Origin: SLST01 sp964458555
GTDB lineage: Bacteria > Spirochaetota > Spirochaetia > DSM-27196 > SLST01
NCBI GenBank assembly: GCA_964458555.1
Contig: CAYWJH010000133.1
Location: forward strand, 1 to 7,609
Direction: 5' to 3'
Length of the DNA: 7,609 nt
The notes beneath the pieces are model-generated. The model did not search any database. It worked only from the letters and a program-made list of their open reading frames with translations, and was not told where the DNA came from. The stretch's first letter is position 1; each line of letters starts with the position of its first letter. Positions 1 to 6,029 of this stretch are shown here, one piece after another. Made by a program: the position numbers and the translations under genes.

Positions 1-653
1 TCGACGGTCTCGCCCGGCGTTCGGCCGCGGCCGGCCGGCACGCGGTAGGTGACGCCGGCGACCGCCGCGACGTCGCGGTAGAGGCCAAAGTACTCGCGGT
101 AGGTCGCGCCCGCCTCCAGGGCGAGCGACGGCCACACATCAAAGGTCACCCCGGCGCCGCCGCCGAGCCAGCCGCCGAACTCGGCCGTACCGGATGCGGT
201 TAGGAACGGCCCGCCCGCGACATCGGCATAAAGGGAAAGGCGATCGTTCAGCGGGAACTCGTAGCGCGCACCTACGCCCAGCCCGATCGTCGCGGGCGCG
301 GGGTACGGCAGCTCGTCGCTATCCGCACCGGCGTCCGTGTCCACGGGGTCTTCGACGTAGAGGATGTTCGCCGGCACCGAGAGCCGCAGCGTAAAGGGAA
401 CCCGCCACGCCGGAGCGATGCCCACAGCGACGTCGAAGGGGACGCCGGCGGCAAAGACATCGACCCCATCCTTCGAGAGCGGGAACCCGTAGCCGCCGGA
501 CATGCTCACGCTGTAGCGCGGCTCGCCCGCGCGTGCCGCGTCGTCCTGCGCCGCTGCGGCGATCGGTACGAGCACGATGAGCGCGAAGATGAGCGCTACG
601 CGACGTGGGCGTACTCGCCGTCTGCGGGATGTGATTACCTGAATACGCGCCAT
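1..653 (-). CDS. Putative outer-membrane beta-barrel protein (3' part outside window)
   Basis: The minus-strand frame stays open from an ATG at 653-651 to the window edge, giving 217 visible residues. A GGAGG ribosome binding site (661-665) lies 7 bases upstream. Residues 1-18 are very Arg-rich (SRRRRVRPRR). They are followed by a hydrophobic core (VALIFALIVLVPIAAAA, 19-35) and a likely signal peptidase I site around AAA|QDD, so export is well supported. The mature part has short segments of alternating polar and hydrophobic residues rich in Gly, Tyr and Phe (for example RYSVSMSGGYGF, TIGLGVGARYEF, GGGAGVTFDV, LEAGATYREY), separated by acidic or Gly/Pro turns. This is typical of small outer-membrane barrels. 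I infer a barrel protein of the outer membrane, but no specific family or ligand is recognisable. The C-terminal strand that would clinch the call lies outside the window. A periplasmic beta-rich protein is the alternative. Confidence 0.8.
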   Translation of the reverse strand, partial: MARIQVITSRRRRVRPRRVALIFALIVLVPIAAAAQDDAARAGEPRYSVSMSGGYGFPLSKDGVDVFAAGVPFDVAVGIAPAWRVPFTLRLSVPANILYVEDPVDTDAGADSDELPYPAPATIGLGVGARYEFPLNDRLSLYADVAGGPFLTASGTAEFGGWLGGGAGVTFDVWPSLALEAGATYREYFGLYRDVAAVAGVTYRVPAGRGRTPGETV

Positions 654-686
654 GGAGCTACCTCCACCGGAGTTCGTTCACGAACT
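653..686 (-). promoter_or_regulatory. Leader with two hairpins, one covering the RBS of the 1-653 gene
   Basis: Read on the minus strand, TGGAG (666-662) and CTCCA (657-653) form a 5-bp stem with a 4-base loop. The stem contains four of the five GGAGG ribosome-binding bases and the A of the ATG. Immediately upstream is a perfect 6-bp hairpin, AGTTCG-TGAA-CGAACT (686-671). The two together look like a structured 5' leader that could limit initiation. A role in control is inference, because a 5-bp stem is weak and may simply melt. Confidence 0.4.
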
Positions 687-830
687 GAGGCGCGATCGGC
701 TGGTGTGAGACAGGCTGGCGGAAGCAACGCGGGTAAGCGCGCGCGAAGGCTCGGTGCACAAGAGCGCACGTAGTAGTGTCAGGTCCCCGCGTCGCTGTCG
801 ACTACACCGTCGTGGAGCTCAGGACCTCGT

Positions 831-842
831 ATACAAGTGTAT
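831..842. promoter_or_regulatory. 12-bp dyad ATACA-AG-TGTAT upstream of the desaturase
   Basis: This is a perfect inverted repeat (5-bp arms, 2-bp centre). It lies about 175 bp upstream of the desaturase start and about 180 bp upstream of the divergent gene start. It is AT-rich in GC-rich surroundings, as operators of small dimeric regulators often are. Which regulator binds, if any, cannot be told. Confidence 0.3.
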
Positions 843-851
843 CGTAGATCC

Positions 852-892
852 CGGGAGGTTGCAATTTAGCACACGGGAGGCGGTGCGAATTT
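852..892 (+). repeat. Imperfect tandem repeat, units CGGGAGG..(T)TGC..AATTT
   Basis: Unit 1 (852-867) reads CGGGAGG-TTGC-AATTT. Unit 2 (874-892) reads CGGGAGG-CGG-TGCG-AATTT. The unit starts are 22 bp apart, about two helical turns, so both would face the same side of the DNA. They could be paired binding sites in front of the desaturase or a decayed duplication. Confidence 0.35.
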
Positions 893-917
893 CTCCAGTC
901 GATCGGGCTGTCTCGGG

Positions 918-935
918 GCCCGGATCGGGCGCGCC
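918..935 (+). repeat. 18-bp exact repeat, copy 1 (desaturase upstream region)
   Basis: GCCCGGATCGGGCGCGCC occurs here and again at 4124-4141 in the same orientation. It contains an inverted repeat GCCCG-GAT-CGGGC, which overlaps the 8-bp palindrome GGCGCGCC. This copy ends 83 bp before the desaturase ATG. A shorter part, GATCGGGC, is also found at 901-908, exactly 22 bp upstream of the same bases in this copy. Confidence 0.6.
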
Positions 936-961
936 ATATTCACGATAGATATGCTCAGGTT

Positions 962-982
962 CAGCGGGTATATGGCCCGCTG
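962..982 (+). promoter_or_regulatory. Inverted repeat CAGCGGG / CCCGCTG before the desaturase
   Basis: Perfect 7-bp arms (962-968 and 976-982) enclose a 7-base loop, TATATGG, and end 36 bp before the desaturase ATG. In the transcript this would be a stable leader hairpin. In DNA it could be an operator. There is no U-tract after it, so it is unlikely to be a terminator. Confidence 0.35.
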
Positions 983-1018
983 GGACGCCCCGTACTACCA
1001 TCACTCGCAGGAGAACGC

Positions 1019-2110
1019 ATGGCGAACCGGATTCCCTGGTACCACACGACGCTCGACCGGGCGCTGCTGAAGGAGCTGACGACGAAGCGTAACGTCCGCC
1101 CGCTCGTCCACATCCTGGGCCAGTTCGCGCTCGCGGCCGCAACGGGGGTGAGCGCGTACCTCGTGCACCTGTATCTTCCGTGGCCGTTCCTGATCCCGGC
1201 GCTCTTCGCGCACGGCACGGTGTACACCTTCTTTGGCGCCTCGGGATCCGGCCACGAGCTCTCGCACCGCACGGTGTTCAAATCGAAGTGGCTGAACGAG
1301 CTCTTCATCGTCGTCACCGCCTTCATGTCGTTCTTCCCCTACACGCACTTCCGCAAGAGCCACGCGAAACACCACCAGCTCACCGTCCACGAGGACGAGG
1401 ACCTGGAGGTTATTCTGCCGGTGACCTATAAGCCCTTCGCCTGGCTCTGGGTGCTCACCATCAACGTGCCGGGCATGGTCCGCATCCTCGGGCTCTACGG
1501 CCGGCACGCGCTGGGGGTCTTCCGCACCGAGTGGGAGCAGCGGATCCTGCCGCCGTCGGACACGACCGGCAGAGCGAAGGTGAGCTGGTGGGCACGGATG
1601 ACGCTCATCGGCCACGCGGCGCTCGCAGCAACCTTCATCCTCACCGGCAACTGGATCCTCCTCTTCCTCGTCACGCTCGCCCCCTTCACGGCGAACTGGC
1701 TCAACTTCCTCTGCGGGCTGCCGCAGCACCTGGGGCTGCTGCCGAGCGTGCCGGACTTCCGCGTCTGCTGCCGCACGATGGAGATCGGGCCGCTGCCGAG
1801 GTTCCTCTACTGGAACATGAACTACCACGTGGAGCACCACATGTACGCGGGCGTTCCCTTCTACAACCTGCCGAAGCTGCGCAGGGCGATCGAGCACGAC
1901 GTTCCGGCCGCGACGAAGGGGCTCTTCCGCACGTGGCGCGAGGAGATCCTGCCGCTCGCGCGAGTCCAGCGCGAGCACCCGAACCACGTCGCCGTTCCGC
2001 GCTTCCCCGACACTGCCGTGCCGCCGCCCATCCCGGAGGATGCGCACGAGCGCATCGTGGACCTCAACGGCGTGCTCGACTCGCGTGCGGCAGCGCCTGC
2101 GGCCGGCTGA
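1019..2110 (+). CDS. Membrane fatty acid desaturase (three-histidine-box, di-iron)
   Basis: This complete gene encodes 363 residues. The ATG at 1019 follows AGGAG (1009-1013) at 5 bases. The protein carries the histidine clusters of the membrane fatty acid desaturase superfamily: HELSH (79-83), HFRKSHAKHH (110-119) and HVEHH (270-274). It also has the QHLG element at 236-239, which is common in this branch and supplies another possible iron ligand. Hydrophobic stretches at about 31-75, 92-108, 141-158 and 194-231 are the expected membrane spans, with the His boxes on the cytoplasmic face. The family uses O2 and electrons from a reductase or ferredoxin to introduce double bonds into acyl chains. 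The exact substrate and bond position cannot be read from sequence, and related enzymes act on other lipids. No reductase or ferredoxin partner is adjacent. The C-terminal 40 residues are Pro/Ala-rich and probably disordered. The gene seems to be transcribed alone, with a complex upstream region and a hairpin downstream. Confidence 0.93.
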   Translation: MANRIPWYHTTLDRALLKELTTKRNVRPLVHILGQFALAAATGVSAYLVHLYLPWPFLIPALFAHGTVYTFFGASGSGHELSHRTVFKSKWLNELFIVVTAFMSFFPYTHFRKSHAKHHQLTVHEDEDLEVILPVTYKPFAWLWVLTINVPGMVRILGLYGRHALGVFRTEWEQRILPPSDTTGRAKVSWWARMTLIGHAALAATFILTGNWILLFLVTLAPFTANWLNFLCGLPQHLGLLPSVPDFRVCCRTMEIGPLPRFLYWNMNYHVEHHMYAGVPFYNLPKLRRAIEHDVPAATKGLFRTWREEILPLARVQREHPNHVAVPRFPDTAVPPPIPEDAHERIVDLNGVLDSRAAAPAAG

Positions 2111-2139
2111 GCGCCCGCCGTGTTCAGCCTGGACATGCG

Positions 2140-2167
2140 CGCGCGCCGCTCGGGCATGCGGCGTGCG
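2140..2167 (+). terminator. GC-rich hairpin after the desaturase, possible terminator
   Basis: A 10-bp stem (2140-2149 with 2158-2167) includes one G-U pair and encloses an 8-base loop. It starts 30 bases after the desaturase stop and ends 23 bases before the next ATG. No T-run follows, so it is not a classical intrinsic terminator. It could stop or pause transcription, or protect the 3' end of the desaturase mRNA. Confidence 0.4.
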
Positions 2168-2190
2168 AACGAATACGCGATACTGGTGGC

Positions 2191-3209
2191 ATGAGTCACG
2201 CCGATCTGTTTCAGCCGTTGAACCGCGACGAGGTCACCGCCGCCGTCGAGGGCGCCTCGCCCCGGCGAATCCCGCTCGTGCGAGCCAAGTGGTGGGGCGA
2301 GGGCCTCGTCGAGCAGTACGGCCACGAGCTCGACCGCTTCGACCGCATCCCCGACGACGTCGTGCACCTCTTCAGCGCGAACCCCGTGGACCCCGAGCGC
2401 ATGGACCTCTCGTGGGAGTGGCGCTCCGAAGGCGCGCACGACGCGCGCGCGGTCGTCGACGACTGGTCGAAGCTCGACGAGTTCCTCGACAAGATGCCCG
2501 ACCCCGCCGCCGATCCCGCGTGGGACGAGCTCGAACGTCGGGCCGAGGAGGCGCACCGCGACGGACGCTACCTCCTGTGGGGGTTCTGGAACCTCTTCTT
2601 CGAGCGGCCGTGGATGATCCGCGGGATGGAAAACCTGATGGTCGACTACTACATCGAGGCCGACAACATCCGCAGGCTCCACGCCGCGATGGCCGACCAG
2701 TACGCGCGCACGATCGCCGAAGCGAAGCGACGGCTCGACCCGGACGGCTTCTGGACGAGCGACGACCTGGGCCACCAGAGCGGTCCCATGATGAGCCCGC
2801 AGATCTTCCACGACCTCATCTACCCGTACTACTGCACCGTCGGCGAGGCTGTCCGTGCGGCCGGCGCGCACTTCTGGCTGCACAGCTGCGGCGACAACAC
2901 GCTGCTGCTGCCCGACCTCGCCGATGCGGGGGTAGACGTCTTCCACCCGGTTCAGAAGCACACGATGGACGAGCGCGCGGTCGCCGAGGAGTTCGGCGGG
3001 CGCGTCGCCTTTCTCGCCGGCATTGACGTGCAGCACGTGCTGCAGGAGGCCGACGCCGACGGCGTGCGCGAGGAGGTGCGATTCCTGATCGACACATTCG
3101 ACCGCCCGGAGGGACGCATGTGCATCGCCGCGGGAAACGGCATCGTCTCGGGCACGCCCATCGAGAACATCGAGGCGTTCCTCGACGAGGCGGTGCGCTA
3201 CGGCGCGAA
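2191..3209 (+). CDS. URO-D superfamily protein, MtaA/CmuA-like methyltransferase type (3' end in gap)
   Basis: The frame opens at ATG 2191 and gives 339 residues before the N run. URO-D-type proteins are about this long or slightly longer, so only a few C-terminal residues should be missing. HSCGDNTLLLPDLADAGVDV (from 231) followed by HPVQ is the hallmark of the uroporphyrinogen decarboxylase-like TIM barrels. H231-x-C233, with C311 in RMCIAAGNGI, matches the His-x-Cys...Cys zinc site of methylcobamide:CoM methyltransferases of the MtaA/MtbA kind. The N-terminal RQAGRY-type substrate motif of true HemE is absent, so I do not call it a haem-biosynthesis enzyme. I infer methyl transfer from a corrinoid protein or a related demethylation. 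No corrinoid protein is beside it. The ribosome binding site is poor: GGTGG (2185-2189) sits only one base from the ATG. It converges on the AraC gene. Confidence 0.85.
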
Positions 3210-3309
3210 NNNNNNNNNNNNNNNNNNNNNNNNNNNNNNNNNNNNNNNNNNNNNNNNNNNNNNNNNNNNNNNNNNNNNNNNNNNNNNNNNNNNNNNNNNN
3301 NNNNNNNNN
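3210..3309. other. Assembly gap, 100 N, between convergent genes
   Basis: The run is exactly 100 N, the usual placeholder for a gap of unknown size. It hides the last codons of both the URO-D-like gene (+) and the AraC-family gene (-), and whatever terminator lies between them. The true length is unknown, so open frames read across it are not meaningful. Confidence 0.98.
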
Positions 3310-4078
3310 AACGCCGCGCGGCGCGCAGCTCGCGCGGCGAGGCGCCGTAGGCCTCGCGGATGCGGCGCGAAAGGTGGAACGGCGTCTGGAATCCGGCCTG
3401 AACCGCGACGTCTGCGAGCGGGAGCCCGGTCGCGGTGATCAGGTCGTAGGCCCGCTCGGTGCGCACGTGCCAGAGATAGGCTACGGGCGTCTCGCCCAGA
3501 TGCTCGCGGAACAGCCTGCTCAGGTGCTGCGGCGAGACCCCTGCGCGCGCGGCGAGCTCGCGTCCCCCGGAGAGGCGCGCGTACTCGCCGTGGATCGCGT
3601 CGAGCGCGGTGCTGACCGCGCGCGGCGCGGGCTCGCCGGCGATGCCTCCCGGGGTCGGCTCCGGGAGCCCGACCGCGCGGAAGGACTCGAACAGCACGGC
3701 GCTGCACAGGCAGGCGAACTCCTCGCGCGCCGCCCAGCGCGCATCGGCACGGAGCGCGAGCGCCTGCGCGCTGAGCTCACCGATCGCCGGCGGCGTGTGA
3801 ATCACCTGCCCGCACACGACGCCGAGCCGCTCGGCGACTTCCGGCTCGAGCGCCGGCTCAATGACCTCGCACCAGCCGTGGTGCGTCTCGCGGTCGCCCG
3901 CGAATCGGAATCGCTCGCGGTGAAACGGCGTGAGGAGGATCGATTCGCCCTCGCCCACGTCGTGGCGAACTCCGTCGATCCAGACCGAGGCCTCCCCGCT
4001 CCAGACGTAGACGAGCTGCAGGTTGTGCTGGATACGCGGACCGAGCGCTCCGCCGGGCGGGTAGCGAACCTCGTTCAT
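3310..4078 (-). CDS. AraC-family transcriptional regulator, cupin sensor plus double HTH (3' end in gap)
   Basis: On the minus strand from ATG 4078-4076, 256 residues are visible. Residues about 5-75 look like an AraC-type cupin sensor (PPGG..GPRIQHNLQLVYVWSGEASVWIDG..HDVGEGESILLTP). Residues about 165-255 hold the two helix-turn-helix units: GRELAARAGVSPQHLSRLFR (172-191) and LADVAVQAGFQTPFHLSRRI (221-240). The domain then ends in the typical G.SPRELR signature (245-252), so almost the whole protein is present. The effector is probably a small metabolite such as a sugar, by family habit only. Start choice: the frame stays open upstream to a TTG at 4147 with GTG and TTG options between, but none has a ribosome binding site. 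The upstream part also overlaps the 18-bp repeat, which is otherwise intergenic, so ATG 4078 is preferred. Likely targets are itself and the divergent oxidoreductase operon. Confidence 0.88.
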
Positions 4079-4123
4079 GCTCAACGCGCTCTGCGGCGGC
4101 CAGATGTTCACTATGGACAAGAT

Positions 4124-4141
4124 GCCCGGATCGGGCGCGCC
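4124..4141 (+). repeat. 18-bp exact repeat, copy 2 (AraC/oxidoreductase intergenic)
   Basis: This is identical to 918-935 over 18 bases and in the same orientation. The flanks differ at once on both sides (T for G before it, G for A after it). It lies 57 bp before the oxidoreductase ATG and 45 bp beyond the preferred start of the AraC-family gene. Confidence 0.6.
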
Positions 4142-4169
4142 GGGCAAGCGGTAGACCGCGCGGAGGCAC

Positions 4170-4185
4170 CTTGAGTAGACTCAAG
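4170..4185. promoter_or_regulatory. 16-bp perfect dyad CTTGAGT-AG-ACTCAAG before the oxidoreductase RBS
   Basis: Seven-base arms surround a 2-bp centre. It ends 2 bases before the GGGAGG ribosome binding site (4188-4193). It is flanked by two copies of GGAGGCAC. An operator for a dimeric repressor is the natural reading, because such a site at or just after the transcription start would block expression. An mRNA hairpin (CUUGAG-UAGA-CUCAAG) beside the ribosome binding site is the alternative. Confidence 0.45.
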
Positions 4186-4198
4186 CCGGGAGGCACGG

Positions 4199-5161
4199 AT
4201 GCGAGCGATCGTGATCAACGAGTTTGGCGGACCCGAGGTCCTGCGGGTGCAGGAGGTCGACGACCCGAAGCCGGGCGACGGCGAGGTCGTCGTGCGGCTG
4301 CACGCCGCCGGAGTCAACCCGGTCGAGACCTATCAGCGCGAGGGAAGCCAGGGGTACAACCGACCGTTGCCCTTTACCCCGGGGGCAGACGGGGCCGGCG
4401 TCGTGGAAGCCGTCGGCGACGGGGTCGACGGCCGCGCGGTAGGCGACCGCGTCTACACCGCGGGCTCGAAAACGGGCACCTACGCGGAGCTCGCGCTCTG
4501 CTCGGTCGAGCAGGTCCACCCGCTGCCTCAGTCGCTCTCGTTCGAGGAAGGCGCCTGCCTCTGGATCAACTACGGCACCGCCTACCGCGCGCTCTTCCAG
4601 CGCGGCGCCGCGCGCCCGGGCGAGCGCGTCCTGATCCACGGCGCAACGGGAGGAGTCGGCGTGGCCGCCGTCCAGTGGGCACGCTACCGTGGGCTCGAGG
4701 TCTACGCGACCTACGGCTCGGCCGAAGGCCGCGCGCTGCTCGCAGACCAGGGCGTTGAAAAACTCTTCAGCCACCGCGATGACAATCACGCCGCACAGAT
4801 TCTCGAGTCGACCGGCGGCACGGGCGTCGACCTGATCGTGGAGATGCTCGCGAACGTGAACCTCGAGGCCGATCTGGACATGCTCGCCCGAAACGGCCGG
4901 GTCGTGGTCGTAGGGAGCCGCGGCACGATCGAGATCACCCCCCGAAAGCTCATGGGCCGTGAGGCCGATGTGCGGGGCCTCATGCTCGCCGGCGCGACGC
5001 AGCGGGAGCTCGCCGGGATCCACGCGACGATCGCCGCGGCAGGCAGAAGCGGCGCGCTGCGCCCGGTGATCCAAAGGACGCTCCCGCTCGACGAGGCCCC
5101 GGAGGCGCACCGCGCGGTCATAGACGATCGGTCGCACGGCAAGATCGTACTCCTGCCGTGA
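4199..5161 (+). CDS. qor: NAD(P)H:quinone oxidoreductase, zeta-crystallin type (MDR family)
   Basis: This complete gene encodes 320 residues. The ATG at 4199 is preceded by GGGAGG (4188-4193), spaced 5 bases. It is a zinc-free medium-chain dehydrogenase/reductase. The GroES-like domain starts with MRAIVINEFGGPEVL and contains AAGVNPVETY (37-45) and TPGADGAGVVEAVGDG (60-75). The Rossmann domain follows with the nucleotide loop HGATGGVG (147-154). MLANVNL (216-222) and GRVVVVGSRGTIEI (233-246) are very close to the same places in vertebrate zeta-crystallin, which places it in that group and not among the zinc alcohol dehydrogenases. The enzyme reduces quinones or other electrophilic enones with NADPH in the cytoplasm. 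Its physiological substrate here is unknown. It is the first gene of a unit in which its TGA overlaps the GTG start of the next gene by 4 bases. Confidence 0.94.
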   Translation: MRAIVINEFGGPEVLRVQEVDDPKPGDGEVVVRLHAAGVNPVETYQREGSQGYNRPLPFTPGADGAGVVEAVGDGVDGRAVGDRVYTAGSKTGTYAELALCSVEQVHPLPQSLSFEEGACLWINYGTAYRALFQRGAARPGERVLIHGATGGVGVAAVQWARYRGLEVYATYGSAEGRALLADQGVEKLFSHRDDNHAAQILESTGGTGVDLIVEMLANVNLEADLDMLARNGRVVVVGSRGTIEITPRKLMGREADVRGLMLAGATQRELAGIHATIAAAGRSGALRPVIQRTLPLDEAPEAHRAVIDDRSHGKIVLLP

Positions 5162-6029
5162 GCGAGCCCGACGGTCCGGGCCTGCCCTACGGCGTCACAT
5201 CCTACTACGCCTCGCTCGCGCGAACCCGCGATCCCGAGCGCGATCCGATCGCCGCGCAATTCGTGCCGCGCCACGAGGAGCGCGATCACCTCCCCTACGA
5301 GACCGCCGACCCGCTCGCAGACGACGCGTACCGCGTCGCGCCACGGGTCGTGCACCACTACCGCGACCGCGTCCTCGTCCTCGCGCACGACCGCTGCGCC
5401 ACGTACTGTCGGCACTGCTTCCGCAGGCACTTCACCGCTCGCGGGGGCGGCGGCATTACCGACGAGGAGATCCGCGACGCCGCAGCCTACCTCGGCGCGC
5501 ATCCGGAAGTGCAGGAAGCGCTCGTCTCCGGCGGCGACCCGCTCATGCTCTCGCAGGATTGCCTGCGCCGCCTGCTCGAATCGCTGCGCGCCGCCCGGCC
5601 CGACCTGATTCTCCGCGTCGCGACGCGGATCCCGGTCGTCCAGCCGCGACGCGTGACGCCTGAGCTCGCGGGATTACTCGGGCGGCTCGCCCCGCTGTGG
5701 GCGGTGATCCAGGCGAATCACCCGCGCGAGCTAACCGGGGAATTCGCATCCGCGGTCGCGCGGCTCGTCGATGCGGGCGTCCCGGTTCTAAACCAGACCG
5801 TGCTGCTTCGCGGGGTGAACGACGACGCGGACACCCTCGAGGCGCTCCTCCGCGGCCTGCTGCGGAACCGCGTGAAGCCATACTACCTCTTTCAGGGAGA
5901 CCTCGCGGCGGGGACGGCCCACTTCCGGACCACGATCGACGCGGGGCTCGATCTGATGCGCGAACTGCGTCGGCGCTTGAGCGGGATGGCCGTGCCGGTC
6001 TACGCCGTCGACCTGCCCGGCGGCGGCGG
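5158..6029 (+). CDS. kamA: KamA-family radical SAM enzyme, lysine 2,3-aminomutase-like (3' end in gap)
   Basis: A GTG start at 5158 overlaps the oxidoreductase stop (GTGA), so translation is probably coupled. The frame gives 290 residues before the N run. C80-ATY-C84-RH-C87 is the radical SAM [4Fe-4S] motif. EALVSGGDPLML is the family glycine-rich element. D248 (QGDLAAGTAHFRT) and D285 (VDLPGGGG) match the two Asp residues that hold the lysine side chain in clostridial lysine 2,3-aminomutase (D293 and D330), with the same 37-residue spacing. The PLP lysine should be residue 292, directly after PGGGG, where the gap begins. EpmB (EF-P lysylation) lacks the second Asp, so a free-lysine mutase is favoured. 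The Cys motif lies about 45 residues closer to the N-terminus than in the clostridial enzyme (C80 versus about C125), so substrate remains open. Codons read beyond the gap belong to the antisense hydrolase gene. Confidence 0.88.

Larger units (their letters stand above)
654..1018. other. 365-bp divergent intergenic region
   Basis: This stretch separates the leftward barrel-protein gene from the rightward desaturase gene and must hold both promoters. I see no convincing coding frame with a ribosome binding site, and no tRNA or other RNA gene. From 687 to about 825 there is nothing I can interpret beyond a weak spaced inverted repeat AGGTCC (781-786) / GGACCT (822-827). From 831 onward it is packed with short dyads and direct repeats, listed separately. 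The segment 936-953 is unusually AT-rich for this DNA and carries CATAT (935-939) / ATATG (949-953) as an inverted pair, so it may be a melting or promoter region. I could not match a proper -35/-10 pair. Confidence 0.6.
4079..4198. promoter_or_regulatory. 120-bp divergent control region, AraC-family gene / oxidoreductase operon
   Basis: This lies between the regulator start (4078, minus) and the oxidoreductase start (4199, plus). It holds copy 2 of the 18-bp repeat (4124-4141), a 16-bp perfect dyad (4170-4185) and two copies of GGAGGCAC (4162-4169 and 4189-4196). Shared control by the adjacent AraC-type protein is the simplest reading from position. I did not find a convincing -35/-10 pair on either strand. 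Confidence 0.45.

Noticed and set aside
671..686. AGTTCG-N4-CGAACT resembles a LexA/DinR box
   Set aside because: The SOS box of that type is CGAAC-N4-GTTCG. Here the arms are in the opposite order, so it is only a hairpin or another operator.
859..891. TTGCAA (859-864) as a -35 box for the desaturase
   Set aside because: No acceptable -10 element lies 16-18 bp downstream. The bases there are GC-rich.
754..948. Small 64-codon frame in the divergent intergenic region
   Set aside because: Its GTG start has no ribosome binding site, the product is Arg/Ser-rich without structure, and it runs through the dyads and repeats.
1001..2047. 348-codon open frame antisense to the desaturase
   Set aside because: Its translation is a low-complexity Arg/Glu/Val-rich string with no domain. 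It is a by-product of high GC opposite a gene with clear catalytic motifs.
1861..3036. 391-codon antisense frame across the desaturase end and the URO-D-like gene
   Set aside because: It spans two real genes on the other strand, has no recognisable motif, and shows the composition of a shadow frame.
2191..3209. Calling the gene hemE
   Set aside because: The N-terminal RQAGRY-type motif of true uroporphyrinogen decarboxylase is missing, and the zinc-type His-x-Cys...Cys pattern is present.
4079..4147. AraC-family protein starting at TTG 4147
   Set aside because: There is no ribosome binding site, and the extra codons coincide with the 18-bp repeat shared with another non-coding region. ATG 4078 is preferred, though not proven.
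3374..4174. 266-codon plus-strand frame over the AraC-family gene
   Set aside because: It is the complement of a gene with two clear helix-turn-helix units. Its product has no domain and its composition is that of a complementary frame.
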